Notes under the pieces: model-generated
The model's input: only the letters and a program-made list of their open reading frames with translations
Databases searched by the model: none
What the model was told of the DNA's origin: nothing
Origin: JBBPYA01 sp038200385
Lineage (GTDB): Bacteria > Actinomycetota > Actinomycetes > Mycobacteriales > Geodermatophilaceae
Direction of reading: 5' to 3'
DNA length: 15,045 nucleotides
Assembly (NCBI GenBank): GCA_038200385.1
Contig: JBBPYA010000034.1
Coordinates: 1-15,045 of the forward strand
Program-made: the position numbers and the translations under genes
In this document: in pieces, positions 1-6,371 of the stretch
Position numbering within the stretch: the first letter of the stretch is position 1
How the letters are laid out: each line of letters starts with the position of its first letter

Positions 1-309
1 CCCGTAGCAGACGACGAACGGCTCGAGGCCGCACCGGATCGAGCACAGCGCGGCGAGCATCGTCCAGTTGGACTGCGGCCCGGCCCCGGTGACCAGGCAG
101 TCGCAATTCTGGGCCAGCGCGTCGGCGAGCAGGTACTCCAGCGTGCGGATCTTGTTGCCGCCCAAGCCGATCCCGGTCAGGTCGTCGCGCTTGAACCAGA
201 CCTCCACGCCCAGTTCGGCGGACAGCCGGGGTGCCAGGTGCAGCGGGGTGGGCAGCTGGGCGAGCTCCAGCCGAGGTGGCCCGGCCGCCAGCCGGGCGGG
301 GAGGGTCAC
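1..309 (-). CDS. PLP-dependent D-cysteine desulfhydrase/ACC deaminase-family enzyme, N-terminal part (candidate CoM-biosynthesis thiolation enzyme)
   Basis: This is a partial gene; only the first 103 codons are in the window and the reading frame is open to the left edge. The protein reads as a fold-type II PLP enzyme. LAQLPTPLHLAPRLS is the usual entry to the D-cysteine desulfhydrase/ACC deaminase family, followed by WFKRDDLTG and GLGGNKIR, in which Lys53 would form the Schiff base with PLP, and then GAGPQSN (residues 75-81). The family normally continues QSNH or QSNQTR; here it is QSNWTM, so the substrate pocket may differ. The GTG start overlaps the lyase stop as GTGA, implying translational coupling. 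Known family members are D-cysteine desulfhydrase, ACC deaminase and L-cysteate sulfo-lyase. Because it follows a fumarase-type lyase and a MetE-like gene, I infer a role like that of the PLP enzyme (XcbD1) in bacterial coenzyme M synthesis. The family call is firm; the specific role is an inference. Confidence 0.85.
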   Translation of the reverse strand, partial: MTLPARLAAGPPRLELAQLPTPLHLAPRLSAELGVEVWFKRDDLTGIGLGGNKIRTLEYLLADALAQNCDCLVTGAGPQSNWTMLAALCSIRCGLEPFVVCYG

Positions 310-1673
310 GCCCGGAACGGCTCGGCGCCGGGCGTCAGGCCGGCCAGTACCCGGTCGACGAACATCGCGGGGGCGGCGAGCGCGCGCCGGACATCGAGCA
401 GGCCGGTCAGCTCGTCCTCGCTGATCACGTCCAGGCGCGGATCGGCCCGCAGCGCGGCACGGAAGTCCTGCCCGGCGTCGAGTCCCTGCATCGCGGCGGC
501 GTAGACGACTTCGTGCGCGGTGTGCTTGCCGAGCCGGTCGGACAGGGCGCGCAGCACGGGTTCGGACATCAGGTAGCCGCGGTGGGACTCGACGTTGGCC
601 CGCATCCGAGCGACGTCGACCTGAAGGCCCTCGAGCATCCGGACGGCCGACGCGCAGCTCACCGCCGTCGCGAGGCAGGCCTCGGGCAGGATCAGCCACT
701 CGGTCTTCCAGGACCGGCCGTCGCGCTCGTGCTCGCCGACCAGGCCCTCCAGCGCCAGCCCGGCCTGCGCCCGCACCACCCGTGCCAGGGTGACCAGATG
801 CTCGGAACGCTCCGGGTTCCGCTTGTGCGGCATGGTGATCGAGCCGACGGTGCCCGGCGTGAAGCCCTCGCGCAGCTCGCCGATCTCCGGTCGCTGCAAC
901 TGGAACACCTCGTTGCCGATCCGGGCCACGGTCCCGGTTACCTGGGCGAGCAGGACGACGAACTCCGCCACCCGGTCCCGGGCGGTCAACCAGGCGATCT
1001 CCGGCGAGCCGAGACCCAGCCGCGCAGCGAAGCGGTCCAGCAGCCGGGGTCCCAGCTCGTCCCAGAACTCCGCGGTGCCGAGGGCGCCACCCAGCTGCGC
1101 CACCTCGAACCGCGGCCGGGCCTCGGCCAGCCGGTCCAGCTGGCGGTCCAGCTCGGCGGCCCACCCCGCGGCCTTGAAGCCGAACGTGATCGGCAGTCCC
1201 GGCTGACCGTGCGTGCGACCGCACATCGCGGTGTCCCGGTGCGCCGCGGCCAGCCCCACGGTCCGCTGCCGCATGGTGCTGACGTCGCGGGTCACGAGGT
1301 CTGCGACGTCGCGCATCAGGAGGCCGGCCCAGGTGTCGGACAGGTCCTGGACGGTCGCGCCGTAGTAGACCCATTCCCGGGCGTGTTCGGGAAGGACGTC
1401 GCGCAGTGCCTGGATCAGACCGACGGTGGAGTGCCCGCTGCTGCGGGTCCGCTCGGCGATGAGTTCGAGGTCGAGCAGTCCCACGTCGGCGTGCTCGCGG
1501 ATGGCCGCGGCGGCCTCGTGGGGTACCAGGCCGACGTCGGCCTGCGCCTCGGCGAGGGCGACCAGGATGTCCAGCCACGTCTGGGTGCGGCCTTGGTCGT
1601 CGAGCAGGGCGCGGACCTCGTCGGTACCCCAGAGGTGGCCGTAGATCCTGGAGTCGGCCGGATGCGCGCTCAC
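306..1673 (-). CDS. Aspartase/fumarase-superfamily lyase (adenylosuccinate-lyase-like; candidate CoM-biosynthesis lyase)
   Basis: This 455-aa protein belongs to the class-II fumarase/aspartase superfamily, whose homotetramers eliminate a leaving group to give a C=C bond. Visible signatures are GATVQDLSDTW (superfamily box 1), GRTHGQP with its conserved His, and GSITMPHKRNP at about residues 277-287 (the flexible catalytic loop). The loop has Ser-Ile where many relatives have Ser-Ser. I chose the GTG at 1671-1673 because it overlaps the upstream stop as GTGA and gives a normal N-terminus (MSAHPADSRIYGHLW); a longer frame would run into the upstream gene. The neighbours argue against housekeeping purB: it sits between an unrecognised gene and a cysteine-desulfhydrase-like PLP enzyme, downstream of a MetE-like transferase. 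In Xanthobacter a lyase of this superfamily (XcbC1) eliminates phosphate from phosphosulfolactate to form sulfoacrylate. That role here is inferred; 3-carboxymuconate cycloisomerase-like or other lyases remain possible. Confidence 0.88.
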   Translation of the reverse strand: MSAHPADSRIYGHLWGTDEVRALLDDQGRTQTWLDILVALAEAQADVGLVPHEAAAAIREHADVGLLDLELIAERTRSSGHSTVGLIQALRDVLPEHAREWVYYGATVQDLSDTWAGLLMRDVADLVTRDVSTMRQRTVGLAAAHRDTAMCGRTHGQPGLPITFGFKAAGWAAELDRQLDRLAEARPRFEVAQLGGALGTAEFWDELGPRLLDRFAARLGLGSPEIAWLTARDRVAEFVVLLAQVTGTVARIGNEVFQLQRPEIGELREGFTPGTVGSITMPHKRNPERSEHLVTLARVVRAQAGLALEGLVGEHERDGRSWKTEWLILPEACLATAVSCASAVRMLEGLQVDVARMRANVESHRGYLMSEPVLRALSDRLGKHTAHEVVYAAAMQGLDAGQDFRAALRADPRLDVISEDELTGLLDVRRALAAPAMFVDRVLAGLTPGAEPFRA

Positions 1674-2644
1674 CCTCGTGGCGCGCGGAGTGCGTCGGCG
1701 CTCGGAAGGTCCGCCGGGAGCACGGCGTCGGGCTGCGCCAGTCCGCATAGCGCGCGCAGCGCGGCCCGCACCTCGTCGAGGTTGGAGCCCCAGGGGACGA
1801 CCGCGGTGCCGTCCCGGACCTGCATGCCGCGCTCCAGCAGGCAGCACTTGGCCAACACCAGCGCGCCGTCGGCCCGTGGCCCCCGGGACCGCGGGCACAG
1901 ATCGACCTGCCGTGGCTGGGTGCCGTAGAAGTGCTCGTGGAACTGCCGGGAGCGCTCACAGCCGATCAGCAGCCAGTCCGGCTGCACGGCCGCCGGCCTG
2001 GTGTCCAGGAAGCTCACCTCGCCGGGCAGGTCCACGCCGCTGCCCCGACAGGGCAACAGGTAGTGCCCGGCCGGATGCTGCCCGGCAAGTTCACGGATGT
2101 CGACGGCGTCGAGCACCAGCTCGACCGGCGGCAGGTCCTCATCGAAGCGGACCACCTGCTCGGCCATGCAGAACAGCTTCGCCGGCAGCGGGGGTACCAC
2201 CTCGGTCACGTGGATCGAGATGGGTTGGGGCGCCCAGATGAAGTTGACGTGTTCGTAGCGGCCCTGGACGACATAGGCCGATGCGCCCTCGCGGCGGTGG
2301 GCCAGCGCGGTGCGGGCCAGCGCGGTGGCGTTGCCCACGTCGGTGTCGGGGTCGTCGATCCACACCGTGCGGTCCGGTCCGGCCAGCACCCGCATGGCCG
2401 TGACGGGGGCGAACAGCCGGTCGCGGTCCTTGGCCTGCACCGCCACCAGGGCGGTGTCCACTCCGTGCCGCAGGGCCAGATAGCCGGTCCGGCGGTAGAT
2501 CTCCCGGCCGACGAGCAGGTCGGACAGCGCCGACTCGGTCAACGGGACGTCGACTTCCTGTACGGACAGGCCGCGGTAGGGGCGGGTGATCGTGTTCGGC
2601 ACCGGTTCCTGGATCCCGTCGTACGGCATCGCCCCGGCGTTCAC
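1670..2644 (-). CDS. Conserved-looking protein of unknown function, 324 aa, Cys/His-rich C-terminal half
   Basis: I do not recognise a characterised family. The 324-aa protein has no signal peptide or membrane segment, so it should be cytosolic. Its C-terminal half has a striking set of potential metal or thiol ligands: Cys199 in LLPCRGSG, Cys229 and His236/His238 in CERSRQFHEHFYG, Cys250 in VDLCPR, and a Cys267-Cys268 pair. The spacing looks like an active or metal site rather than chance composition. The GTG start at 2642-2644 overlaps the stop of a short upstream ORF, and its own stop overlaps the lyase start; both are GTGA, so it is translationally coupled to the lyase and PLP genes. An in-frame ATG at 2627-2629 is an alternative start. 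Given the coupling, it may catalyse one of the steps of CoM synthesis (for example decarboxylation) not covered by its neighbours. That is an inference from position only. Confidence 0.8.
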   Translation of the reverse strand: MNAGAMPYDGIQEPVPNTITRPYRGLSVQEVDVPLTESALSDLLVGREIYRRTGYLALRHGVDTALVAVQAKDRDRLFAPVTAMRVLAGPDRTVWIDDPDTDVGNATALARTALAHRREGASAYVVQGRYEHVNFIWAPQPISIHVTEVVPPLPAKLFCMAEQVVRFDEDLPPVELVLDAVDIRELAGQHPAGHYLLPCRGSGVDLPGEVSFLDTRPAAVQPDWLLIGCERSRQFHEHFYGTQPRQVDLCPRSRGPRADGALVLAKCCLLERGMQVRDGTAVVPWGSNLDEVRAALRALCGLAQPDAVLPADLPSADALRAPRG

Positions 2645-2757
2645 CCCGGGCTCGCGGTGCGGGTCAGTCCCTCGTCCAGGACGCAGGTGAGCGTTCGCCA
2701 GCGCGGCCCGGCCCGGCGTGCCGGCGGGTTCAGGAGGCCCGGACCGCTGTCGACCAC
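2641..2757 (-). CDS. Possible small leader ORF (38 aa) overlapping the next gene
   Basis: A short frame starts at GTG (2755-2757) with a GGGAGG Shine-Dalgarno-like sequence about 5 nt upstream and ends in a TGA that overlaps the next GTG as GTGA, the same junction seen at the next two gene boundaries. The peptide begins MVDSGPGLLNPPARR and is basic and proline-rich, with no recognised domain. It may be a small protein, a translational-coupling leader, or the end of a decayed gene. The support is the overlap and the ribosome-binding site, not similarity. Confidence 0.4.
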   Translation of the reverse strand: MVDSGPGLLNPPARRAGPRWRTLTCVLDEGLTRTASPG

Positions 2758-2861
2758 CCGCACCTCCCGGTCTCGACCGTCATCGCCCCGACGTTAGATC
2801 GCGGGCGGGTGGAGTTCCCCGTCCCGCCGGGCCGAGGATCCGGCCACAGGTTGCCCCCACC

Positions 2862-2941
2862 CATCCTCTCCCACCGTGCCGGGTCCTCTCCCATGGTCTG
2901 CAGCAGGAGAGGACCCGTCACGATCAGGTGACCTGATCGTG
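2862..2941. repeat. 80-bp two-hairpin intergenic repeat, copy 1
   Basis: This element aligns without gaps to 14937-15016 (64 of 80 positions identical by my count). It contains hairpin 1 at 2881-2916, an 11-bp perfect stem beginning GGGTCCTCTCC with a 14-nt loop. Two bases further on is palindrome 2 at 2919-2941, with half-site CACGATCAGGT, a single central G, and the exact reverse complement. The last 33 bp (2909-2941) are identical in both copies. It lies in the 244-bp spacer between the MetE-like gene and the small ORF. No T-tract follows either stem, so it is not a classical intrinsic terminator; a REP/MITE-like element or an mRNA-processing or stability structure fits better. Confidence 0.85.
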
Positions 2942-2946
2942 CGCCA

Positions 2947-2986
2947 GGGGAGCCGGCGCGGGGGAGCCGGGGAGCCGGCGCGGGGG
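2947..2986. repeat. Short direct repeat (two 18-bp units)
   Basis: The unit ggggagccggcgcggggg occurs at 2947-2964 and exactly again at 2969-2986, separated by 4 bp, just after repeat copy 1 and just beyond the stop of the MetE-like gene. It looks like a G-rich slippage-prone tract. The rest of the 2758-3001 spacer holds the 80-bp repeat and no gene I can support. Confidence 0.8.
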
Positions 2987-3001
2987 CGAGGGAGGTGCGG
3001 G

Positions 3002-4105
3002 TCAGCCGCCCAGCTCCGCGCGGACGATGTCGCGGCCGGCGACGAGTGCCTTGAGCTTGGCCTGCGCGACCATCCGCGGCAGGTTCGGCAGCCCGCAGTC
3101 GGTCGACAGGCCGAGCCGCTCCGCCGGCACCACCTTGAGGACCTCGCGGATCCGCTCGGCGATCTCCTCGGCGCTCTCGGTGATCGTCGTCTTGACGTCG
3201 ACCACGCCGGCGACGAAGTCCTTGTCCCAGTTGTTGTCCTTGAGCGGGGTCAGGTCGTCCGGGCCGGTCCGGCCCACCTCGTAGTTCAGCGCCGAGATGT
3301 TGGCGTCGCTGACGTGCGGGAAGATCGCCTGCGCCCGGGTCGGCGCCGGCGCGTCCTTGGCGCGGGCGGAGAAATTGTAGGCGCCGAAATCGGTCTTCGT
3401 CTCGTCCGGGAAGTACGCCGGGTTGCCCGAGTAGTTGCCCCAGCAGGTGTGCACCCAGAACTGGCAGTTCACGCCCTCGACCGCGGCGTTGAGCGACTCG
3501 ATCTCCCAGTCGCCCATTCCGTACGGCCACACGAACTCGTCGAGCTGGATGATGTCGCAACCGTTGTCGGCCAGCTCCTTGAAGTCCTCGTTGAACGCCT
3601 TGGCCAGCGCCATCGCCAGCTCCTTGGTGTCCTTGTAGTACAGGTTCTGGGTGGCTGCCGCGATCACGCCGAAGCCGGTGTAGGAGATCTTCACCGGCTT
3701 GCTGGTGGCCTTGCGGACTGCCCGGAGCTGCGGCAGGTGGAACGGGTGCTCCCGCTTGACCTCCCCGATGCAGGTCGGGGAGAACAGCGTGGAGTAGATG
3801 GGCAGCCCGATGGGGGGACCGGACAGCCGCCAGCCGCTCATCCGCTCGGCGTAGTAGTACAGGATCGTGCCGTAGGGCGAGTCGCCGCCGTACACCTTGC
3901 CGTCGGCGATGACGTCGAAGCCGGCCGCTTCCTGGTCGTGGACGATCGCGCCGATCGCGTCCTCGAACGCCTCCCGGCTGATGGCGTCATAGATGAACTC
4001 GCCCTTGGGGACGGTGGCGTAGGCCTGCCCGTCGTACCAGCGGGGGTTCGGGTAGTTGCCGACCATCGTTGTGGGCAGCAGGACGTCCTGATTTCCGATG
4101 CGCAT
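3002..4105 (-). CDS. MetE-like zinc methionine-synthase-fold protein; candidate epoxyalkane:coenzyme M transferase (EtnE/XecA type)
   Basis: This 367-aa protein has only the C-terminal catalytic barrel of cobalamin-independent methionine synthase, without the N-terminal half of full-length MetE (about 750 aa). The zinc-site pattern is visible: His219-x-Cys221 in VHTCWGN, Cys337 in STDCGLPN, and Glu276 in NYEVG as a likely further ligand. Such sites activate a thiol as zinc-thiolate. Family members include short MetE-like proteins and the epoxyalkane:CoM transferases, which add CoM to epoxides formed by alkene monooxygenases. The ATG start has a CTGGAG ribosome-binding site 7 nt upstream. It lies downstream of a CoA-transferase/acyl-CoA synthetase operon and upstream of lyase and PLP genes resembling CoM-synthesis enzymes, which favours the CoM transferase assignment over methionine synthesis. 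The fold is near certain; the substrate is inferred. Its promoter carries a CRP/GlxR-type site. Confidence 0.88.
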   Translation of the reverse strand: MRIGNQDVLLPTTMVGNYPNPRWYDGQAYATVPKGEFIYDAISREAFEDAIGAIVHDQEAAGFDVIADGKVYGGDSPYGTILYYYAERMSGWRLSGPPIGLPIYSTLFSPTCIGEVKREHPFHLPQLRAVRKATSKPVKISYTGFGVIAAATQNLYYKDTKELAMALAKAFNEDFKELADNGCDIIQLDEFVWPYGMGDWEIESLNAAVEGVNCQFWVHTCWGNYSGNPAYFPDETKTDFGAYNFSARAKDAPAPTRAQAIFPHVSDANISALNYEVGRTGPDDLTPLKDNNWDKDFVAGVVDVKTTITESAEEIAERIREVLKVVPAERLGLSTDCGLPNLPRMVAQAKLKALVAGRDIVRAELGG

Positions 4106-4142
4106 GAGCGACTCCAGCTCGAGATCGGTATGGGATGCCCTG

Positions 4143-4172
4143 ACGCTAGGGCGGCTGTGATTGCGATCACAA
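4143..4172 (-). promoter_or_regulatory. Predicted sigma-70-type promoter of the MetE-like gene
   Basis: On the minus strand, TTGTGA (4167-4172) and TAGCGT (4143-4148) are separated by 18 bp and match actinobacterial -35 and TANNNT -10 elements. Transcription would start near 4136, giving a leader of about 30 nt before the ATG at 4105. The -35 lies inside the palindrome at 4156-4171, so a bound regulator would affect RNA polymerase directly. Confidence 0.5.
4156..4171. promoter_or_regulatory. CRP/GlxR-type operator palindrome
   Basis: TGTGATTGCGATCACA is a perfect match to TGTGA-N6-TCACA, the consensus recognised by CRP-family regulators, including actinobacterial GlxR/Crp. It lies 50 bp upstream of the MetE-like start and overlaps the predicted -35 box. 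This suggests control of the operon by carbon status. Whether it activates or represses cannot be told from the sequence, but overlap with the -35 is more typical of repression. Confidence 0.65.
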
Positions 4173-4174
4173 CC

Positions 4175-4246
4175 TCAGATCAGGACGATTCGACGCTTGG
4201 ACTTGCCCTTGGCAGGGCGAACGGGGCCGTCGGGTCCCTCGCGCAC
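4175..4246 (-). CDS. Doubtful 23-codon basic ORF in the spacer after the acyl-CoA synthetase
   Basis: A GTG one base after the acyl-CoA synthetase stop opens a 23-aa frame ending PAKGKSKRRIVLI. It is lysine/arginine-rich at its C-terminus and looks more like a protein tail than random high-GC translation. I see no clear ribosome-binding site. It may be a small protein, a remnant of a lost gene, or chance. Confidence 0.2.
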   Translation of the reverse strand: MREGPDGPVRPAKGKSKRRIVLI

Positions 4247-4247
4247 G

Positions 4248-6371
4248 TCAGCCGAGCGCCTCGTCAAGGCGTCCGTCGGTCCGGAGGATCCGCCAGTCGA
4301 CGGCAAGAACTCCGTGCGGTCCGGCTAGCACCGGGTTGAGGTCGATCTCGGCGATGTCCGGTACGCCGGCGATCAGCTCGCCGACCGCGACGACCACGGC
4401 GGCCAGCGCGCCCACGTCGACCGCAGGCGCGCCCCGTACCCCGTCCAGCACCGCCGCTCCACGCAACGTGCGCAGCATGGTCCCGGCGTACTCCGCCGTC
4501 ACCGGAGCAAGCGCGAAGGCCACGTCGCCGAGTATCTCGACCAGCACCCCGCCGAGTCCCACCATGACGACCGGGCCGTACGCCGGGTCCCTCAACCCGC
4601 CGACCACGATCTCCAGCCCGGAGCCGCTGGCCTGCACCAGCACCGACGCACCCGGCCGCAGCGCCAGCAGCTGCGCGGCGGCCGCCTCGACGGCGGCGGC
4701 GTCGGCCAGGCCGAGCCGGACCCCGCCGACGTCGCTCTTGTGCGACAGCTCGGGGTGCTCGACCTTGCAGACGACCGGGTAGCCCAGCCGGTCGGCGGCG
4801 GCGACTGCGGCCGCCGCCGAGCGGGCTGGCTCGGTCGCGACACACGGGACGCCGGCCGCGACGAGCAACTCCCGCCCGCGACCGGCCCCGGCGCCGGGGC
4901 CGGTCGGGGAGGACGGCAGGTCCGCGGCGCCCCCGAGGGCGGCGGCGCAACGGACCGCCATCCCGGTGGCCGCGGCGGCCCGCTCCGGCCAGTACAGGAC
5001 GGGTACGCCACCGCGCTGCAGGACGTCGGCCTGCTCCTGGAAGGAGCGGGCCGCGACCCAGCAGGCGTAGACGGCGACGTCGATCCCGTCGCACCGCAGC
5101 CCCTCGTCGACGGCCAGCAGCCCGGCCACCACCTCGGGCGAACCGGCCCGCGCCAGCACGATCGGCAGCACCACGTCCACCTCGCCGGAGCGGGCCAGTT
5201 GGTCGGTGAGGGCTGGGTACAGCTCTGCGTACCGGCTCCAGATCGGCGTCAGGTCCACCGGGTTGCGGGGGCTGCCGTACTCGGGCAGCAGCTCGCGGAG
5301 CCCGGCCTGCAGGCCGGCCGACAGCTCGGGGACCACGAGGCCTTCCTCGTGCAGCAGGTCGGTCAGCTCGACGCCCAGGCCGCCGGAATTGGTGACGATC
5401 CCGACCCGTGGGCCGCGTGGCGGCGGCTGGTCGGTGAGCAGCCGCGCCGCGTCGAGCATCTGCTGCCCGGAGGCCGCCCGGGCCACCCCGGCCTGGGCCA
5501 GCGCCCCGGAGCGGAGCCGCTCGTCCGCGGCGAGCGCGGCGGTGTGTGACAGCGCCGCGCGCTGCCCGGCCGCGCTGCGCCCGGTGACGGTGGCGATGAC
5601 CGGCTTGACCGCCGCGGTGCGGCGCGCCTCGGCGAAGAACTCCGGACCGCCGGTGATGGACTCCATCAGCAGACAGACCACGCGGGTCGCCGGATCCGCC
5701 CGCAGGTAGGCCAGCACCTCGGCGTCGGTCAGGTCGGCCTTGTTGCCGGCGGCGTACACCTTGGCGAAGCGCATCGACTCGTCCAGCCCGAGGGCGTGTA
5801 CGGCCATCCCGTACGAGCCGGACTGGGTGACCAGGCTGATCCCCCCGCTCGGCCCGGCGGGGGGAGCGTCCGGGGCGATGGAGGCGTTCAGCGGCAGGTC
5901 GCAGTTCTGCACGCCGAAGCAGTTCGGCCCGACGATCCGCATCCCGCCGGCGCGGGCGGCCCGCACGACGTCGGCCTGCAGCGCGGCGCCGGCCTCCCCG
6001 GTCTCGGCGAACCCGGCGGTGAGCACGACCGCGGCGCCGACCCCCTGCTCGGCCGCGGCCCGGACCGCGGCCAGCACCCGGTCTGCGGGCAGTCCGATGA
6101 CGGCCAGGTCGAGCGGGCCCGGAACGTCGGAGATTGCGGCGTACGCCGGTACGCCGTCGATCGCGGCCGACCGGCCGACCGGCACCACGTCGCCGGGGAA
6201 GCTGCGCAGGTTGTCCCACAGCAGCCGGCCCATCGTGCCCGGCCGCTCGGAAGCCCCGACCAGCACGATCCGGCGCGGCTCGAACACCGCCGCCAGCCCC
6301 TGCGGCGCCCCCGCGTCCCCGTCCGCCGCGTGATCATGGGAAGGTGCCGCTTCTGGCCGGTCAGATCCCAT
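4248..6371 (-). CDS. ADP(NDP)-forming acyl-CoA synthetase (acetate-CoA ligase family, fused alpha-beta)
   Basis: This 707-aa enzyme interconverts an acyl-CoA, ADP and phosphate with the free acid, CoA and ATP through a phosphohistidine. Domain order fits the fused family: a CoA-binding Rossmann domain starting FEPRRIVLVGASERPGTMG (about residues 22-130), a succinyl-CoA-ligase-like domain with TQSGSYGMA and the phosphorylatable His276 in LSHTAALA, a second flavodoxin-like domain, and a C-terminal ATP-grasp domain (from about residue 495) with YPVVCKVEHPELSHKSDVGGV. The ATG at 6369-6371 gives a normal family N-terminus but has only a weak ribosome-binding site and sits inside a 12-bp inverted repeat; a GTG at 6375-6377 two codons upstream is the alternative. 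It lies 31 bp after CoA-transferase subunit B. In this context it could recover ATP from an acyl-CoA or activate the acid that the CoA transferase uses. Confidence 0.9.
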   Translation of the reverse strand: MGSDRPEAAPSHDHAADGDAGAPQGLAAVFEPRRIVLVGASERPGTMGRLLWDNLRSFPGDVVPVGRSAAIDGVPAYAAISDVPGPLDLAVIGLPADRVLAAVRAAAEQGVGAAVVLTAGFAETGEAGAALQADVVRAARAGGMRIVGPNCFGVQNCDLPLNASIAPDAPPAGPSGGISLVTQSGSYGMAVHALGLDESMRFAKVYAAGNKADLTDAEVLAYLRADPATRVVCLLMESITGGPEFFAEARRTAAVKPVIATVTGRSAAGQRAALSHTAALAADERLRSGALAQAGVARAASGQQMLDAARLLTDQPPPRGPRVGIVTNSGGLGVELTDLLHEEGLVVPELSAGLQAGLRELLPEYGSPRNPVDLTPIWSRYAELYPALTDQLARSGEVDVVLPIVLARAGSPEVVAGLLAVDEGLRCDGIDVAVYACWVAARSFQEQADVLQRGGVPVLYWPERAAAATGMAVRCAAALGGAADLPSSPTGPGAGAGRGRELLVAAGVPCVATEPARSAAAAVAAADRLGYPVVCKVEHPELSHKSDVGGVRLGLADAAAVEAAAAQLLALRPGASVLVQASGSGLEIVVGGLRDPAYGPVVMVGLGGVLVEILGDVAFALAPVTAEYAGTMLRTLRGAAVLDGVRGAPAVDVGALAAVVVAVGELIAGVPDIAEIDLNPVLAGPHGVLAVDWRILRTDGRLDEALG

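Noticed and set aside
306..1673. Housekeeping adenylosuccinate lyase (PurB)
   Set aside because: The motifs allow it, but no purine genes are nearby and the coupling to a PLP enzyme and a MetE-like gene argues for a specialised lyase.
231..1928. 565-codon open frame on the plus strand opposite the lyase
   Set aside because: It has no domain and an Arg/Gly/Pro/Gln-rich composition typical of antisense frames in high-GC DNA; the minus strand encodes a clear lyase with all superfamily motifs.
2881..2916. Intrinsic terminator after the MetE-like gene
   Set aside because: The stem is perfect, but no T-tract follows on either strand, and the same structure recurs far away as part of a longer repeat, upstream of another gene.
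3002..4105. Ordinary cobalamin-independent methionine synthase (MetE)
   Set aside because: Only the C-terminal half is present and the neighbours are not methionine genes.
4205..4218. Small hairpin (GCCCT/AGGGC) after the acyl-CoA synthetase
   Set aside because: A 5-bp stem without a T-tract is too weak to call a terminator.
2876..4339. 487-codon plus-strand frame opposite the MetE-like gene
   Set aside because: Shadow frame; the minus strand has the zinc motifs, a ribosome-binding site and a promoter.
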